The notes below the pieces were generated by a model. It was given only the letters and a program-made list of their open reading frames with translations, did no database searches and was not told the DNA's origin. A stretch of DNA of 34,556 nt from Opitutales bacterium. Its GTDB lineage: Bacteria > Verrucomicrobiota > Verrucomicrobiia > Opitutales > JAFGAQ01. Made by a program: the position numbers and the translations under genes. Positions 16,468 to 24,798 of this stretch are shown here, piece by piece; positions within the stretch are counted from its first letter, which is position 1; each line of letters begins with the position of its first letter. The DNA is taken from the NCBI GenBank assembly GCA_022361075.1, contig JAKSBQ010000323.1, forward strand, positions 1-34,556. Reading direction: 5' to 3'.

Positions 16468-17370
16468 TTATTCGGACTGGGTGATTTCGGTTCCGATTCC
16501 CTCGTCAGTGAAGATTTCCAGCAATAAGCTGTGAGGCATACGGCCATCGATGAAGTGGACTCGTTTAACCCCGGACTGGATCGCCTGCGTCGCTCCTTCT
16601 ACCTTTGGAAGCATTCCTTTGCCGATGATTCCAGACTCTACAAGCCCATCCACTTCACTCACATCGAGAGAGGAAATGAGACTTTCCGGATCATTCGGAT
16701 CTCTAAGCAAACCTGCGACATCGCATAGGAACACAAGTCTTCTGCACCCAAGGGCTCGTGCCACTTGCGAGGCAGCTAAGTCTGCATTGGTATTGTAGAC
16801 CTTACCGTCGGCATCTACTGCAACCGGAGAAATCACCGGAATCACCATGTCGCCTAGTTGTTTACGAATCGCAGAAGTATTCACCTTGGTGATCTCTCCA
16901 ACATAACCGAGATCCACTTCATTGCCGGTTCGATCGGTTGTAAGCTTTCGACAGGTCAACAGGTCGTTTCCATACAAGGAACAGGGCTTCCCACCCAAAC
17001 CGGAAATCATGTCACAGATTTCTTTATTCACCTGCTCATTGAGTGTTTTTTCGACGATATGAACCGCCTCTTCCGAAGTATAGCGCAGCCCTTTCCGAAA
17101 TTCGACTTCGATATCCGCAGCTTCCATCCCGCGACTGATCGCTTTGCCACCTCCGTGAACGACTACAACATGAATTCCAGCTAACGCTAAAAATGCGATA
17201 TCCGCAGCAACACGTTCCCGAAGTGAAACATCAGGATCGTCCATGAAACTGCCACCATATTTCACCACAAAAATCGAGTCGCGGAAGCGTTGGAAATAAG
17301 GCAAAGCCTCGCTCAAAACTTCGGCTTTGATAATGGGATCGATCTGATCCGCCTGTTCTTTAAGCAACAT
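16468..17370 (-). CDS. argB: acetylglutamate kinase, arginine-sensitive type
   Basis: ArgB phosphorylates N-acetylglutamate. The 300-residue protein has the KYGGSFMDD loop (about 39-47), VVHGGGKAI (70-78), and the ATP-side [15 protein letters not shown] segment. An N-terminal helix of about 30 residues, with [13 protein letters not shown], precedes the kinase core; this helix is characteristic of arginine-inhibited hexameric kinases, as is the C-terminal [14 protein letters not shown] segment. Feedback inhibition by arginine is therefore expected. AAGGAG at 17379-17384 (minus strand), overlapping the last argJ codons, is a strong ribosome-binding site and indicates coupling to argJ; the gap is 5 bases. 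Confidence 0.96.
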   Translation of the reverse strand: MLLKEQADQIDPIIKAEVLSEALPYFQRFRDSIFVVKYGGSFMDDPDVSLRERVAADIAFLALAGIHVVVVHGGGKAISRGMEAADIEVEFRKGLRYTSEEAVHIVEKTLNEQVNKEICDMISGLGGKPCSLYGNDLLTCRKLTTDRTGNEVDLGYVGEITKVNTSAIRKQLGDMVIPVISPVAVDADGKVYNTNADLAASQVARALGCRRLVFLCDVAGLLRDPNDPESLISSLDVSEVDGLVESGIIGKGMLPKVEGATQAIQSGVKRVHFIDGRMPHSLLLEIFTDEGIGTEITQSE

Positions 17371-17375
17371 TTCAA

Positions 17376-18608
17376 CTACTCCTTCATGTTAAAATTAATG
17401 TATTCCGGTGTTAGATCACTTGCGATCAATTCCGCAGAAGCTTCTCCCATGCCCAAGTCGAGGCGGATGACGAACTCTTTTTGGTCCACCACAGTCTGCC
17501 ATTTTGGGAGATTTACGTCGACGGGTAGCCCTTTCTCAAAAACGAGCACGTCATCATAAAACATGCGAAGGTCGTTCTCGACAACCGGAACTCCCGAATA
17601 ACCCGCGGCTGCCACTACTCGTCCCCAATTCGGATCAGAACCCGCCCATGAGGACTTCACCAATGGCGAATGAGCAATCGCGTAAGCCACTTCCAGAGCT
17701 GAATTTTCGCTCTCCGCGGTCTCTATTTTGAGAGTTACCACTTTGGTAATTTTCTCACCATCACCGACGATCAACTTCGCAAGCCTCTTGCAAACTAGGT
17801 CCAACGCTTCTCGAAAAGCCTCTTTGAACGAACCTGAAGCAGAATTCCAATTTACGGAACCGACACCATTTGCAAAACAAAGAACCGTATCGTTGGTACT
17901 CATATCTCCATCAACCGTAATCGCATTGAAGGAAGTCTTCACTGCAAGACCCAGTTCAGTCTGCAGATCGACTTGTGAGATCTTCAAATCCGTCGCTAGA
18001 AATGCCAGCATGGTCGCCATATCAGGGCGGATCATACCTGCGCCTTTTGCGACTCCGGCCAGAGTGACGCTATCTCCACTTTCACTTTCGACAACCACGG
18101 TAATTTTCTTTTCCCGAGTGTCGGAAGTGAGGATACATTTGGCGAAATTTTTTCCTCCTGTTGAATCGTCAGTTAAATGACCCACAGCGAGTTCAACACC
18201 CTTGCGTACCTCTTTCATGGGGAGTTGGCGACCGATACGACCGGTTGAACAAACCAACAGTTTTCCGCCTTGCCCGCACAAATACTCCTCGGCCTGCTCA
18301 GTCATCGCAGCCGCATTCGCGAGGCCTTCCACGCCAGTGCAAGCGTTCGCGTTGCCACTGTTTGCAACCACACCGTGGATCGGATCGTCTCCATCGAGAA
18401 GCTCCATACATTTTAATACCGGAGCCGCTTTGATTCGATTCCGGGTAAATGTTCCGGCAACCGAACAAGGGTTTTCTGAAAAGATGATGCCCAGATCGAG
18501 TTGATCATTTCCCTTTTGACGAACATCACAATGGACTCCGCTGGCTCTGAAACCAGGAACGTCAGTGATCCCGTGAGAATCAATTTCTTTAAAAATCGGT
18601 GCACTCAT
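17376..18608 (-). CDS. argJ: bifunctional glutamate N-acetyltransferase/ornithine acetyltransferase
   Basis: ArgJ moves the acetyl group from N-acetylornithine to glutamate, and in many bacteria also makes N-acetylglutamate from acetyl-CoA. The protein of about 410 residues has the autoprocessing site [14 protein letters not shown], where the Thr in MATML (about residue 199) becomes the nucleophile of the beta chain. [13 protein letters not shown] (about 81-93) forms the active-site oxyanion area. The ATG at 18608 is preferred; a TTG at 18617 would add three residues and overlap argC. The argC stop is 5 bases upstream and argB is 5 bases downstream. No argA is seen, so the acetyl cycle probably depends on this enzyme. 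Confidence 0.95.
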   Translation of the reverse strand: MSAPIFKEIDSHGITDVPGFRASGVHCDVRQKGNDQLDLGIIFSENPCSVAGTFTRNRIKAAPVLKCMELLDGDDPIHGVVANSGNANACTGVEGLANAAAMTEQAEEYLCGQGGKLLVCSTGRIGRQLPMKEVRKGVELAVGHLTDDSTGGKNFAKCILTSDTREKKITVVVESESGDSVTLAGVAKGAGMIRPDMATMLAFLATDLKISQVDLQTELGLAVKTSFNAITVDGDMSTNDTVLCFANGVGSVNWNSASGSFKEAFREALDLVCKRLAKLIVGDGEKITKVVTLKIETAESENSALEVAYAIAHSPLVKSSWAGSDPNWGRVVAAAGYSGVPVVENDLRMFYDDVLVFEKGLPVDVNLPKWQTVVDQKEFVIRLDLGMGEASAELIASDLTPEYINFNMKE

Positions 18609-18613
18609 GACAC

Positions 18614-19642
18614 TCAAGGATTCAACCCTGCCGATTCATCAAAACCGTATTTCAAATTCATGATTTGCACGGCCTGACCACTTGCTCCCTTCAAGAGATT
18701 GTCGATACACGAGGTGATGATCCAACGATTCGTACGAGGATCCTCCGTTACCGACATATCCACCCGATTCGAGCCGACCACATGAACGGTATCGGGAGTT
18801 TGACCTGTGGGAAGAATAGAAACGAACGGCTTAGGACCATAGTATTTTTCCCAAACCTGGAAAGCTTCCTGCAAGGGCGCATCCGCTTTGGGATCCACTA
18901 CAATCGTCGACGCAATCCCACGATTCATGGGAACCAAATGAGGAGTAAATTGAACAACTACCGGACTTCCTGAAGCAGAACTCAGTTGCTCTTCAATTTC
19001 AGAGAGATGACGGTGTTTCGGTATTCCATAAGCCTTCACACTCTCATTTCGCTCGCAGAAAAGATAGGTTTCCGCCAACTTCTTGCCCGCACCACTTACT
19101 CCGCTCACGCTATTGATGATAATGCTCTCAAGATCAAGCAGCCCTTCTTTAACGAGCGGGATCAATGGGATCAAAATACTCGTGGGATAACAACCGGGTG
19201 AAGCGATCAGATCCAAGTCTTTCAAAGACTTCGCATCTGTAAGTTCAGGCAAAATGTAATGAGCTTTCTCCAGAAGCTGCGGAGCAGGATGGTCCGCGTA
19301 AAATTCACGATAGGTTTCGGGATTTGAAAGGCGAAAATCTGCACTGAGATCGACTACGTCCTTACCAGCTTCCAAAAGCTTAGGTGCAAACTCATATGCA
19401 ACTCCATGAGGAAGCGCCAGAAAATACAGGTCAATATCAGAGCCTGCCATCTCTTCCACGTTCGAACCTGTAAACACCAATTCTTCCATTCGCTCTCTTA
19501 GGAACGGGAATACAGATGAAGCTGCCTGCCCGGCGAGTTGTCGCGAAGTGACAGCAGCGAGTTCTACGTCTGGGTGACGAGACAAAATCCGGACGAGTTC
19601 TGCTCCTGAGTATCCGGATGAACCTACGATTCCTACTTTCAT
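18614..19642 (-). CDS. argC: N-acetyl-gamma-glutamyl-phosphate reductase
   Basis: ArgC reduces N-acetylglutamyl phosphate to the semialdehyde with NADPH. The 342-residue protein has an N-terminal dinucleotide-binding loop (GSSGYSGAELVRIL, residues 7-20) and the catalytic Cys151 in SPGCYPTS. It is the first gene of the arg operon. It begins only 96 bases after rpsI ends on the same strand, and that gap holds a hairpin that could end the ribosomal transcript or act as an attenuator. The next pathway enzyme, acetylornithine aminotransferase (argD), is not in the operon. Confidence 0.96.
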   Translation of the reverse strand: MKVGIVGSSGYSGAELVRILSRHPDVELAAVTSRQLAGQAASSVFPFLRERMEELVFTGSNVEEMAGSDIDLYFLALPHGVAYEFAPKLLEAGKDVVDLSADFRLSNPETYREFYADHPAPQLLEKAHYILPELTDAKSLKDLDLIASPGCYPTSILIPLIPLVKEGLLDLESIIINSVSGVSGAGKKLAETYLFCERNESVKAYGIPKHRHLSEIEEQLSSASGSPVVVQFTPHLVPMNRGIASTIVVDPKADAPLQEAFQVWEKYYGPKPFVSILPTGQTPDTVHVVGSNRVDMSVTEDPRTNRWIITSCIDNLLKGASGQAVQIMNLKYGFDESAGLNP

Positions 19643-19677
19643 GATGTAAATTTCAAATTGGCTATATTTTTAAATAC

Positions 19678-19708
19678 AAAAGCCCTCACTGCTAAAAAAC
19701 AGGAGGGC
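19678..19708 (-). terminator. terminator-like hairpin between rpsI and argC
   Basis: GCCCTC (19682-19687) pairs with GAGGGC (19703-19708) around a 15-base loop containing an A-run. On the minus strand the stem is followed directly by TTTTG. It lies between rpsI and argC, both on the minus strand, so it may end rplM-rpsI transcription or regulate read-through into argC. The short T-run makes it weaker than the others here. Confidence 0.6.
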
Positions 19709-19738
19709 CTTAAAATCAAAACTTAGTGGGAAATCCAA

Positions 19739-20149
19739 TTAACGTTTCGAGAACTGGAATTTGCGACGTGCTCCGGGTTGGCCCACTTTTTTGCGTTCCT
19801 TGGCCCTTGGGTCACGTCTAATATATCCCTTTTTCTTCAAAGGAGCACGAAGCTCCGCGTCCATTTTTTGAAGTGCACGGGCAATACCGTGTGAAATTGC
19901 AATAGCCTGACCATTCGGTCCTCCGCCTTTAACGTTAACGGTGATATCAACTTCCTTGAGCAATCCTACTTCTTTAAGAGGAGCTACTGAAAGGTTCACA
20001 AGCTCATCAGAATAGCAATAGGTTTCAAGTTCACGACCGTTCACAACGATTTCGCCGCTACCACGAGTCAATCGAACACGTGCACTTGCTTCTTTGCGGC
20101 GACCGACGGCCACAAATACTTCTTCAACTTTTTTAGTGAGAGTCGACAT
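19739..20149 (-). CDS. rpsI: 30S ribosomal protein S9
   Basis: S9 (136 residues) is a small-subunit protein whose C-terminal tail reaches the P-site tRNA. VAVGRRKEASARVRL, the GGGPNGQAIAISHGIARAL core and the terminal basic KKVGQPGARRKFQFSKR tail ending in the conserved SKR are diagnostic. It follows rplM by 13 bases, the usual L13-S9 pair. Confidence 0.97.
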   Translation of the reverse strand: MSTLTKKVEEVFVAVGRRKEASARVRLTRGSGEIVVNGRELETYCYSDELVNLSVAPLKEVGLLKEVDITVNVKGGGPNGQAIAISHGIARALQKMDAELRAPLKKKGYIRRDPRAKERKKVGQPGARRKFQFSKR

Positions 20150-20162
20150 GATAAATCAAAAA

Positions 20163-20591
20163 TTAGAAGCTGAATTCCTTAGGTTCCTGAGCTTCGTGTG
20201 GGTGCTCAGAACCCGCGTATACCTTAAGGCGCTTCAACATACCAGCAGCCAAACGGTTTTTAGGAAGCATACCCTTAACAGCGTGCTGAATAATAAATTC
20301 TGGCTTGTTTTTACGAAAATCGCCAAGACTACGGTGCTTAACTCCACCCATCCATCCGGAATAGAACATATAGTCCTTATCCTGTTCTTTTTTACCAGTT
20401 ACACGGATCTTGTCTGCGTTGACAACAATTACGAAATCTCCGGTGTCAACATGTGGAGTAAAAGTTGCACGATGCTTGCCCCGCAATACATTCGCGATGC
20501 GCACAGATAAACGCCCAAGCACCTGATCTGTGGCGTCTACCACGTACCAATTTCGGGTTACTGTCTCTTTCTTTGCGAGTGTTGTTTTCAT
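20163..20591 (-). CDS. rplM: 50S ribosomal protein L13
   Basis: The 142-residue large-subunit protein has the L13 signatures [19 protein letters not shown] near the N terminus, then [18 protein letters not shown] and [21 protein letters not shown] near the C terminus. It is the first gene of the rplM-rpsI pair. The ATG is followed by KTTLAKKE, as in close relatives. The region between it and the next gene contains the terminator of the outer-membrane protein gene. Confidence 0.97.
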   Translation of the reverse strand: MKTTLAKKETVTRNWYVVDATDQVLGRLSVRIANVLRGKHRATFTPHVDTGDFVIVVNADKIRVTGKKEQDKDYMFYSGWMGGVKHRSLGDFRKNKPEFIIQHAVKGMLPKNRLAAGMLKRLKVYAGSEHPHEAQEPKEFSF

Positions 20592-20654
20592 TTAGAAAAA
20601 AAGGAGATAAAAAGGAGTTCCTTTCAGGCTGTCAATCATCGAAACCTAAAAGTA

Positions 20655-20691
20655 TAAAAAAAATAACCTCCCCAGATCTGGGAAGGTTATT
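20655..20691 (-). terminator. intrinsic terminator of the outer-membrane protein gene
   Basis: AATAACCT (20662-20669) pairs with AGGTTATT (20684-20691), and the inner CCCAGATCTGGG is itself a palindrome; one mismatch separates the two parts. On the minus strand the stem is followed by a T-run (complement of the A-run at 20656-20663). It lies 25 bases after the stop of the gene ending at 20716. Confidence 0.9.
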
Positions 20692-20715
20692 AGTAAAATC
20701 TGATATGTTTTTGGA

Positions 20716-21429
20716 TTAGAATCCTGCAGTGAATGAAACACCCCAAGAGGTCACGTTGTCCGAATCAATTGCAAGCTCGAGAACATCAGCTTCTTCAGGA
20801 TCAAGGGATACGTAACGGACTCCGAATGTTAGGCGAGCGTAGCGAGTGAAACTATATGAGTAATCAAGCATCGCTCCGTAGTAAGTGCTTCCCGTGTAAA
20901 ACTCAGAATTCCCGACATAACCAGTTACCATAATTGCAGATTTCTGGTCGATTGGGAAAGCGTGTCCGATAGAACCTTCATAGGTGGTAGTTTCATTATC
21001 GGAGTCGGCGTAAACGTAGAGTGCTGGAGAAAGAAGCGTGTCCCAAGTCAAACCAATCATTCCTTCAGTCACGGAATCATCTGTGAAGGGGATGAAATCA
21101 AAGTGGCTAATCCCAAGATCAATGTTGAAATCTTCCATAACTTCGAATTCAGCGCCGAGGTAATACTCATGCATTTTCACTCGATTATCCGCCTTTTTGG
21201 TAGGAAGTGCTGTGCGAACTCCTGCGTAGTAGGTGCTGTTTTCAGCATTCACACGACCTTCAGCTGAGGGAGTGAATGTGTCTCCAGAGATATGAAAACC
21301 TCTAAAGATAAAATCGGACTCAAACCCGTAGGTTGCACTTCCTGAAAGAGTGCCGGACTCTTGCGCAAATGCGCTTGAGACGAAAGTCAAAAGGATAGTT
21401 GCCAAGAAGGATGTCTTCTTCATTTTCAT
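20716..21429 (-). CDS. small outer-membrane beta-barrel, TorF/Gcw_chp-type putative porin
   Basis: The protein of about 237 residues has a Sec signal, MKMKKTSFLATILLTFVSSAFA, cut before Gln, then short amphipathic strands ending in Phe, typical of an outer-membrane barrel. The SGSATYGFESDFIFRGFHIS segment resembles the start of the Gcw_chp family. Function is unknown in detail; it may be a porin-like protein. Three starts are possible: GTG 21438, ATG 21429 and ATG 21423. The middle one is used here; GAGA lies about 6 bases before the GTG, so the longer form is possible. It has its own strong terminator and faces a DUF423 gene across about 110 bases. Confidence 0.75.
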   Translation of the reverse strand: MKMKKTSFLATILLTFVSSAFAQESGTLSGSATYGFESDFIFRGFHISGDTFTPSAEGRVNAENSTYYAGVRTALPTKKADNRVKMHEYYLGAEFEVMEDFNIDLGISHFDFIPFTDDSVTEGMIGLTWDTLLSPALYVYADSDNETTTYEGSIGHAFPIDQKSAIMVTGYVGNSEFYTGSTYYGAMLDYSYSFTRYARLTFGVRYVSLDPEEADVLELAIDSDNVTSWGVSFTAGF

Positions 21430-21542
21430 ATCAGTCACAGTAATTCTCGATTAAAAGCGATTCGGGGGCATATACCAACCGGTCCATTTCAGATCTTCTT
21501 GGTTTTGCCCATTTTAAAGGGATTGTCGAACATAAAAATAGT

Positions 21543-21920
21543 ATGAAAAGCGCAAAGCAAGTTGAATCATCTCGGCAAATCGTAGTGATCTTGGGTGCAC
21601 TTGGAGTGGCAATTGGTGCTTTCGGTGCCCACGGATTGGATTCTATACTGTCAACCGTCGGAAAAGAGGAGATATGGAATACTGCTTTGTTTTACTACTG
21701 GGTTCATGTGTTGGCACTTCTCACTGTCTCATTTACCGCCGTCGCAATACCCCCTGTCAGAATTTGGACCGTTTCGATTCTACTCTTTTGTGGCTCTTTG
21801 ATTGCAATCGCTTTGGGAGGTCCCTCCTGGCTTGGAGCAATCACTCCGCTGGGAGGTGTCGGTTTCATCATCGGTTGGTTGACTTTGCTAAAAAGGAAAA
21901 ATACCGACTCACCTTCTTAA
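21543..21920 (+). CDS. DUF423-family small membrane protein
   Basis: The 125-residue protein has four hydrophobic segments: about 12-30 ([19 protein letters not shown]), 47-67, 72-92 and 100-118. The [10 protein letters not shown] and [10 protein letters not shown] motifs are typical of DUF423 (YgdD/YwdK type). Function is unknown; it is an inner-membrane protein. The transaldolase gene follows about 60 bases later on the same strand. Confidence 0.85.
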   Translation: MKSAKQVESSRQIVVILGALGVAIGAFGAHGLDSILSTVGKEEIWNTALFYYWVHVLALLTVSFTAVAIPPVRIWTVSILLFCGSLIAIALGGPSWLGAITPLGGVGFIIGWLTLLKRKNTDSPS

Positions 21921-21978
21921 AAACGAATTGCCCTACGATCAACGACAGCCTACACCCATTTTCATCAACCCTGTCGTT

Positions 21979-22938
21979 ATGAACAACACATTAGAACAAC
22001 TCAAATCACACACCACAGTCGTTGCAGATACAGGCGATTTCGAATCAATCAAGGCATTCGAACCCAAAGATGCGACCACAAACCCTTCTTTGATTCTCAA
22101 AGCGATCCAAAAAGCGGAGTATCGGCCTCTGTTTGAGGAGACTGTGAAATCGGTTGCTGCTAATTCTTCGCTCAGCGAGAGCCAAACCATCGATCTCGCA
22201 ATCGATCACGTGTTGGTGGCATTTGGTAGCGAAATTCTGAAGATCGTTCCTGGGCGAGTCTCAACCGAAGTCGACGCGAGACTTTCTTTCGACGCAGACG
22301 CTTCAATCACAAAAGCGCACGAACTCATCCAACTCTACGAGAGCAAGGGAATTGACCGTGAACGCATCCTTATCAAACTGGCAACAACCTGGGAAGGTGT
22401 AGTGGCAGCCAGACAACTTCAGTCCGAAGGGATCAACTGCAACATGACCCTGCTCTTCTCAATGGCACAGGCAGTTGCGTGTGCCGAAGTTGGCGCAAGA
22501 CTCATTTCCCCATTCGTCGGTAGAATCCTGGACTGGTATAAAGCGAAAACCGGCAATCACTATTCAGCAGCCGAAGATCCAGGAGTTTTGAGTGTCAAAG
22601 CAATTTACAATTACTACAAAAAATTTGGCCACGAGACCGAAGTCATGGGTGCAAGTTTCCGCAACACTGGTGAGATTCTGGAACTGGCGGGTTGTGATCT
22701 TCTAACCATCAGCCCTGCGCTGCTCGAAGAACTCAAATCAAGCGATCAGGCAATCTCACCCAAACTGAATGTGGAAGAAGCCAAGGCTTCAGACATCGAG
22801 CGTATCGAAATGAACGAAGCTCAGTTCCGATGGATGCTCAATGAAGATCAAATGGCCACCGAAAAGCTTTCCGACGGTATTCGTATCTTCGGACAAGACA
22901 TGCTCAAGGTTCGTGATATGGTAAAAGAACTTCTCTAG
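21979..22938 (+). CDS. tal: transaldolase
   Basis: This enzyme moves a dihydroxyacetone unit between sugar phosphates in the non-oxidative pentose phosphate pathway. The 319-residue protein is of TalB length. The Schiff-base lysine is K133 in [11 protein letters not shown], Asp17 is in VADTGD, and DATTNPSLI (31-39) and [11 protein letters not shown] (95-105) are conserved. ATG 21979 is chosen because it gives the family length; an in-frame TTG at 21928 adds 17 residues without homology. An intrinsic terminator follows. Confidence 0.97.
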   Translation: MNNTLEQLKSHTTVVADTGDFESIKAFEPKDATTNPSLILKAIQKAEYRPLFEETVKSVAANSSLSESQTIDLAIDHVLVAFGSEILKIVPGRVSTEVDARLSFDADASITKAHELIQLYESKGIDRERILIKLATTWEGVVAARQLQSEGINCNMTLLFSMAQAVACAEVGARLISPFVGRILDWYKAKTGNHYSAAEDPGVLSVKAIYNYYKKFGHETEVMGASFRNTGEILELAGCDLLTISPALLEELKSSDQAISPKLNVEEAKASDIERIEMNEAQFRWMLNEDQMATEKLSDGIRIFGQDMLKVRDMVKELL

Positions 22939-22965
22939 TTGCCACTTTCCATTGGCTTTGTAAAA

Positions 22966-22992
22966 ATGCCGTCGAACTGACGGTGTTTTTTT
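22966..22992 (+). terminator. transaldolase terminator
   Basis: CCGTC (22969-22973), loop GAACT, GACGG (22979-22983) form a hairpin, followed by seven T at 22986-22992. It ends the tal transcript. It abuts an in-frame ATG at 22993, which makes that ATG unlikely as the apt start. Confidence 0.85.
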
Positions 22993-23046
22993 ATGTACCG
23001 AATTTGGATCGACTCGTTTCGCCATTCCGGTTCACTTGTCGATCAT

Positions 23047-23583
23047 ATGAACGATGAACTCAAATCCCGCATTCGTACCGTCCGAGGATGGCCAATCCCA
23101 GAAGTCAATTTCCGCGACATATCGACTTTGTTTGAAGACGCAAAGTCTTTCAGAAAAGTCGTCGAGATTTTTGAATCAAAAATCGAAGAATATGGAGTAA
23201 ACCGAATCGTTGGGATTGATGCCCGCGGTTTTATTTTAGCGGGAGCGGTTGCAGCTAAAACGGGGCTACCCATGGTGATGATCCGCAAAAAAGGAAAACT
23301 TCCACCCAAAACCATCGAAGCTTCCTACACGCTGGAATACGGAACCGCAGCCGTCGAGATTCGGGAAGATGCGTGCAAACAGGGTGACAAGGTGATGATC
23401 CTCGATGATCTGATCGCTACGGGAGGCACACTCGGAGCCGCCACCGAACTCGTTGAAAAACTGGGTGCTTCCGTCTCCCTCATCGCAGCAGTTATCGACC
23501 TACCCGAGCTCAAAGGAACTGAGAAGTTAACATCATCAGGCTATGAGGTCTTTTCGATCTGCGAATTCATGGAAGATGAGTAA
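23047..23583 (+). CDS. apt: adenine phosphoribosyltransferase
   Basis: Apt converts adenine and PRPP to AMP in purine salvage. The 178-residue protein has the N-terminal GWPIPEVNFRDIS segment, GIDARGFILAG (about 55-65), the IRKKGKLPP flexible loop and the PRPP-binding VMILDDLIATGGT. Asp-Asp and Thr-Gly-Gly are intact. The ATG at 23047 gives the usual family length; an upstream ATG at 22993 would begin right after the tal terminator. The downstream gap holds a structured element and regulatory repeats. A nucleoside transporter gene nearby (25305-26597) fits nucleobase salvage. Confidence 0.95.
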   Translation: MNDELKSRIRTVRGWPIPEVNFRDISTLFEDAKSFRKVVEIFESKIEEYGVNRIVGIDARGFILAGAVAAKTGLPMVMIRKKGKLPPKTIEASYTLEYGTAAVEIREDACKQGDKVMILDDLIATGGTLGAATELVEKLGASVSLIAAVIDLPELKGTEKLTSSGYEVFSICEFMEDE

Positions 23584-23705
23584 AAAAATTGCCTGAATCA
23601 GGAAAGATCCAACAGGAGAACTCCGCTATGTTCCCTTTAACCGGATCAAGCCCGATTCAGGCATCCTTATCATTCCAACAAGATCCAAAATTTGGGTTTG
23701 ATGTG
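23582..23705 (-). ncRNA. candidate minus-strand small RNA ending at the apt stop codon
   Basis: A perfect 10-base inverted repeat, TGCCTGAATC (23590-23599) and GATTCAGGCA (23654-23663), spans 74 bases. GATCC/GGATC and GGAG/CTCC pairs lie inside it. On the minus strand it is followed by AATTTTTTTA, like a terminator. A consensus -35 TTGACA lies on the minus strand at 23740-23735; the -10 is poor (TTTATT at a 19-base spacing). A transcript of about 120 bases is possible. It is not a tRNA: no T-loop or anticodon arm is present. Start and direction are inferred. Confidence 0.3.
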
Positions 23706-23747
23706 GGTTAATAAATGCAACTTTTAGCTCATATTGTCAAACCCAAA
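23691..23747. repeat. 11-base inverted repeat, TTTGGGTTTGA
   Basis: TTTGGGTTTGA at 23691-23701 has an exact inverted copy at 23737-23747 across 35 bases. A third related copy, ATTGGGTTTT, is at 23789. The TTGGGTTT core occurs three times in about 110 bases, so a DNA-binding protein could use it. It could also be the remains of a small transposable repeat. Only the repetition is seen. Confidence 0.5.
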
Positions 23748-23750
23748 ACA

Positions 23751-23793
23751 CAATATATTGGGGTATAATGCACTTTTTTTTCAATATATTGGG
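23751..23793. promoter_or_regulatory. two identical palindromes flanking a consensus -10 box
   Basis: CAATATATTGGG occurs at 23751-23762 and 23782-23793. The first ten bases are a perfect palindrome. The copies are 31 bases apart, close to three helical turns. Between them is TATAAT (23764-23769), a consensus -10 on the plus strand, about 95 bases before the EEP gene start. No good -35 lies 17 bases before it, so an activator or an overlapping repressor is possible. Confidence 0.55.
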
Positions 23794-23839
23794 TTTTAGA
23801 GAAAAGTATGCTTCATATTTCCTTTGTGATGAGTTAGTT

Positions 23840-23869
23840 ATGAAGGAGACATCTTCAAAGAGAAAATGA
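23840..23869 (+). other. possible 9-codon leader peptide ahead of the EEP gene
   Basis: ATG 23840 opens a reading frame, MKETSSKRK, whose TGA overlaps the start of the EEP gene (ATGA at 23866). The EEP gene has only a weak GAG before it, so coupled translation is possible. The AAGGAG inside this mini-frame is 18 bases from the EEP start, too far for a normal ribosome-binding site. Chance occurrence is quite possible. Confidence 0.25.
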
Positions 23870-24798
23870 TTCTTTTTTTCTTCATCATTGTCGGATTACT
23901 TTCCCTGCTTGCAGGGTTAGGAAACCACTTAAACTGGCTCGAATTCTTCAGCCACTTTCAGGTGATCATTTTCGCTCTGAACCTCCTCGCTTTTCTCATC
24001 TCTACCCACTCTCGCTATCGCGGAATAACCGTGCTACTGGCGGCGATGTCTTTGTATCATTTGATCATCATTGCTCCTTATTTTGGAGACCTCTCAAGAC
24101 AGCCCGATTCTCAACAAAAACTAAGCGTTCTACTTTACAATATGAATGCGAATAACCCCAACTACCCAGAGATAATCGCCACGATTGAGAACATCGACCC
24201 CGACGTTTTCGTGATTTGTGAAGTGAACCATCACCTTACGGACCGAATGCGCAAGCTCCATCAGAAGTATCCCCATCGGATCGGAGCCGGAAGATGGCCT
24301 GGGAGTACGATCTGGAAGAGCAGTGGGACCATCCTTTGGTCAAAGATTCCTTTTAAAAATTCCGAAGTGGAGCCACTAACCCGATCTAAAATACTCGTTC
24401 TTGACGTTTGCCTGGATTGGTATGGAAAGGAAATTCAAATACTCACTTCGCATCCCCAATCTCCCTTAAATCAAAGACAAACTCTACTGAGGAATCTCAG
24501 CTACCAAGAGATCATTCCTTTAATTGACGAGTCACAACCCACCATCCTCGCCGGCGATTTGAATAACACGGTGTGGGCTGCCGAGCTTAGGAGGTTCTCA
24601 AAAATCACCCATCTTAAATCTGCATACCTTACTCGGGGTTTGAGAGCAACCTGGCCAGCGCCCATTTATCCGTTGGGTATTGGGATCGATCACTTTTACC
24701 ATTCGGAGGAAATTAGTGTTCGGGATCTTAGATCTCTGCCCGGTTGCGGATCGGATCACCGTATGCTCTACTGCGAATTCATCATTGAAAGTTCATGA
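23866..24798 (+). CDS. membrane-anchored endonuclease/exonuclease/phosphatase family protein
   Basis: The 310-residue protein has three N-terminal hydrophobic segments (about 1-19, 31-47 and 53-71) and then an EEP phosphoesterase domain. The catalytic order is complete: N92 (YNMN), E119 (CEVN), H196 (TSHP), D231-N233 (AGDLN), D275-H276 (GIDHF) and D297-H298 (GSDHR). The domain probably faces the periplasm; similar bacterial proteins are membrane-bound EEP enzymes of unknown substrate. The stop overlaps the Nudix start (ATGA), suggesting a two-gene operon. The gap before it holds paired palindromes and a consensus -10. Confidence 0.85.
   Translation: MILFFFIIVGLLSLLAGLGNHLNWLEFFSHFQVIIFALNLLAFLISTHSRYRGITVLLAAMSLYHLIIIAPYFGDLSRQPDSQQKLSVLLYNMNANNPNYPEIIATIENIDPDVFVICEVNHHLTDRMRKLHQKYPHRIGAGRWPGSTIWKSSGTILWSKIPFKNSEVEPLTRSKILVLDVCLDWYGKEIQILTSHPQSPLNQRQTLLRNLSYQEIIPLIDESQPTILAGDLNNTVWAAELRRFSKITHLKSAYLTRGLRATWPAPIYPLGIGIDHFYHSEEISVRDLRSLPGCGSDHRMLYCEFIIESS

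Noticed and set aside
22993-23046. Upstream ATG for apt at 22993
   Set aside because: It begins directly after the tal terminator T-run and would add 18 residues outside the family; the start at 23047 is better.
23590-23663. A 74-base element of tRNA length with a long terminal stem
   Set aside because: No T-loop (GTTC-type), no anticodon arm and no acceptor-like CCA in either direction, so it is not a tRNA; it is kept only as a structured element.
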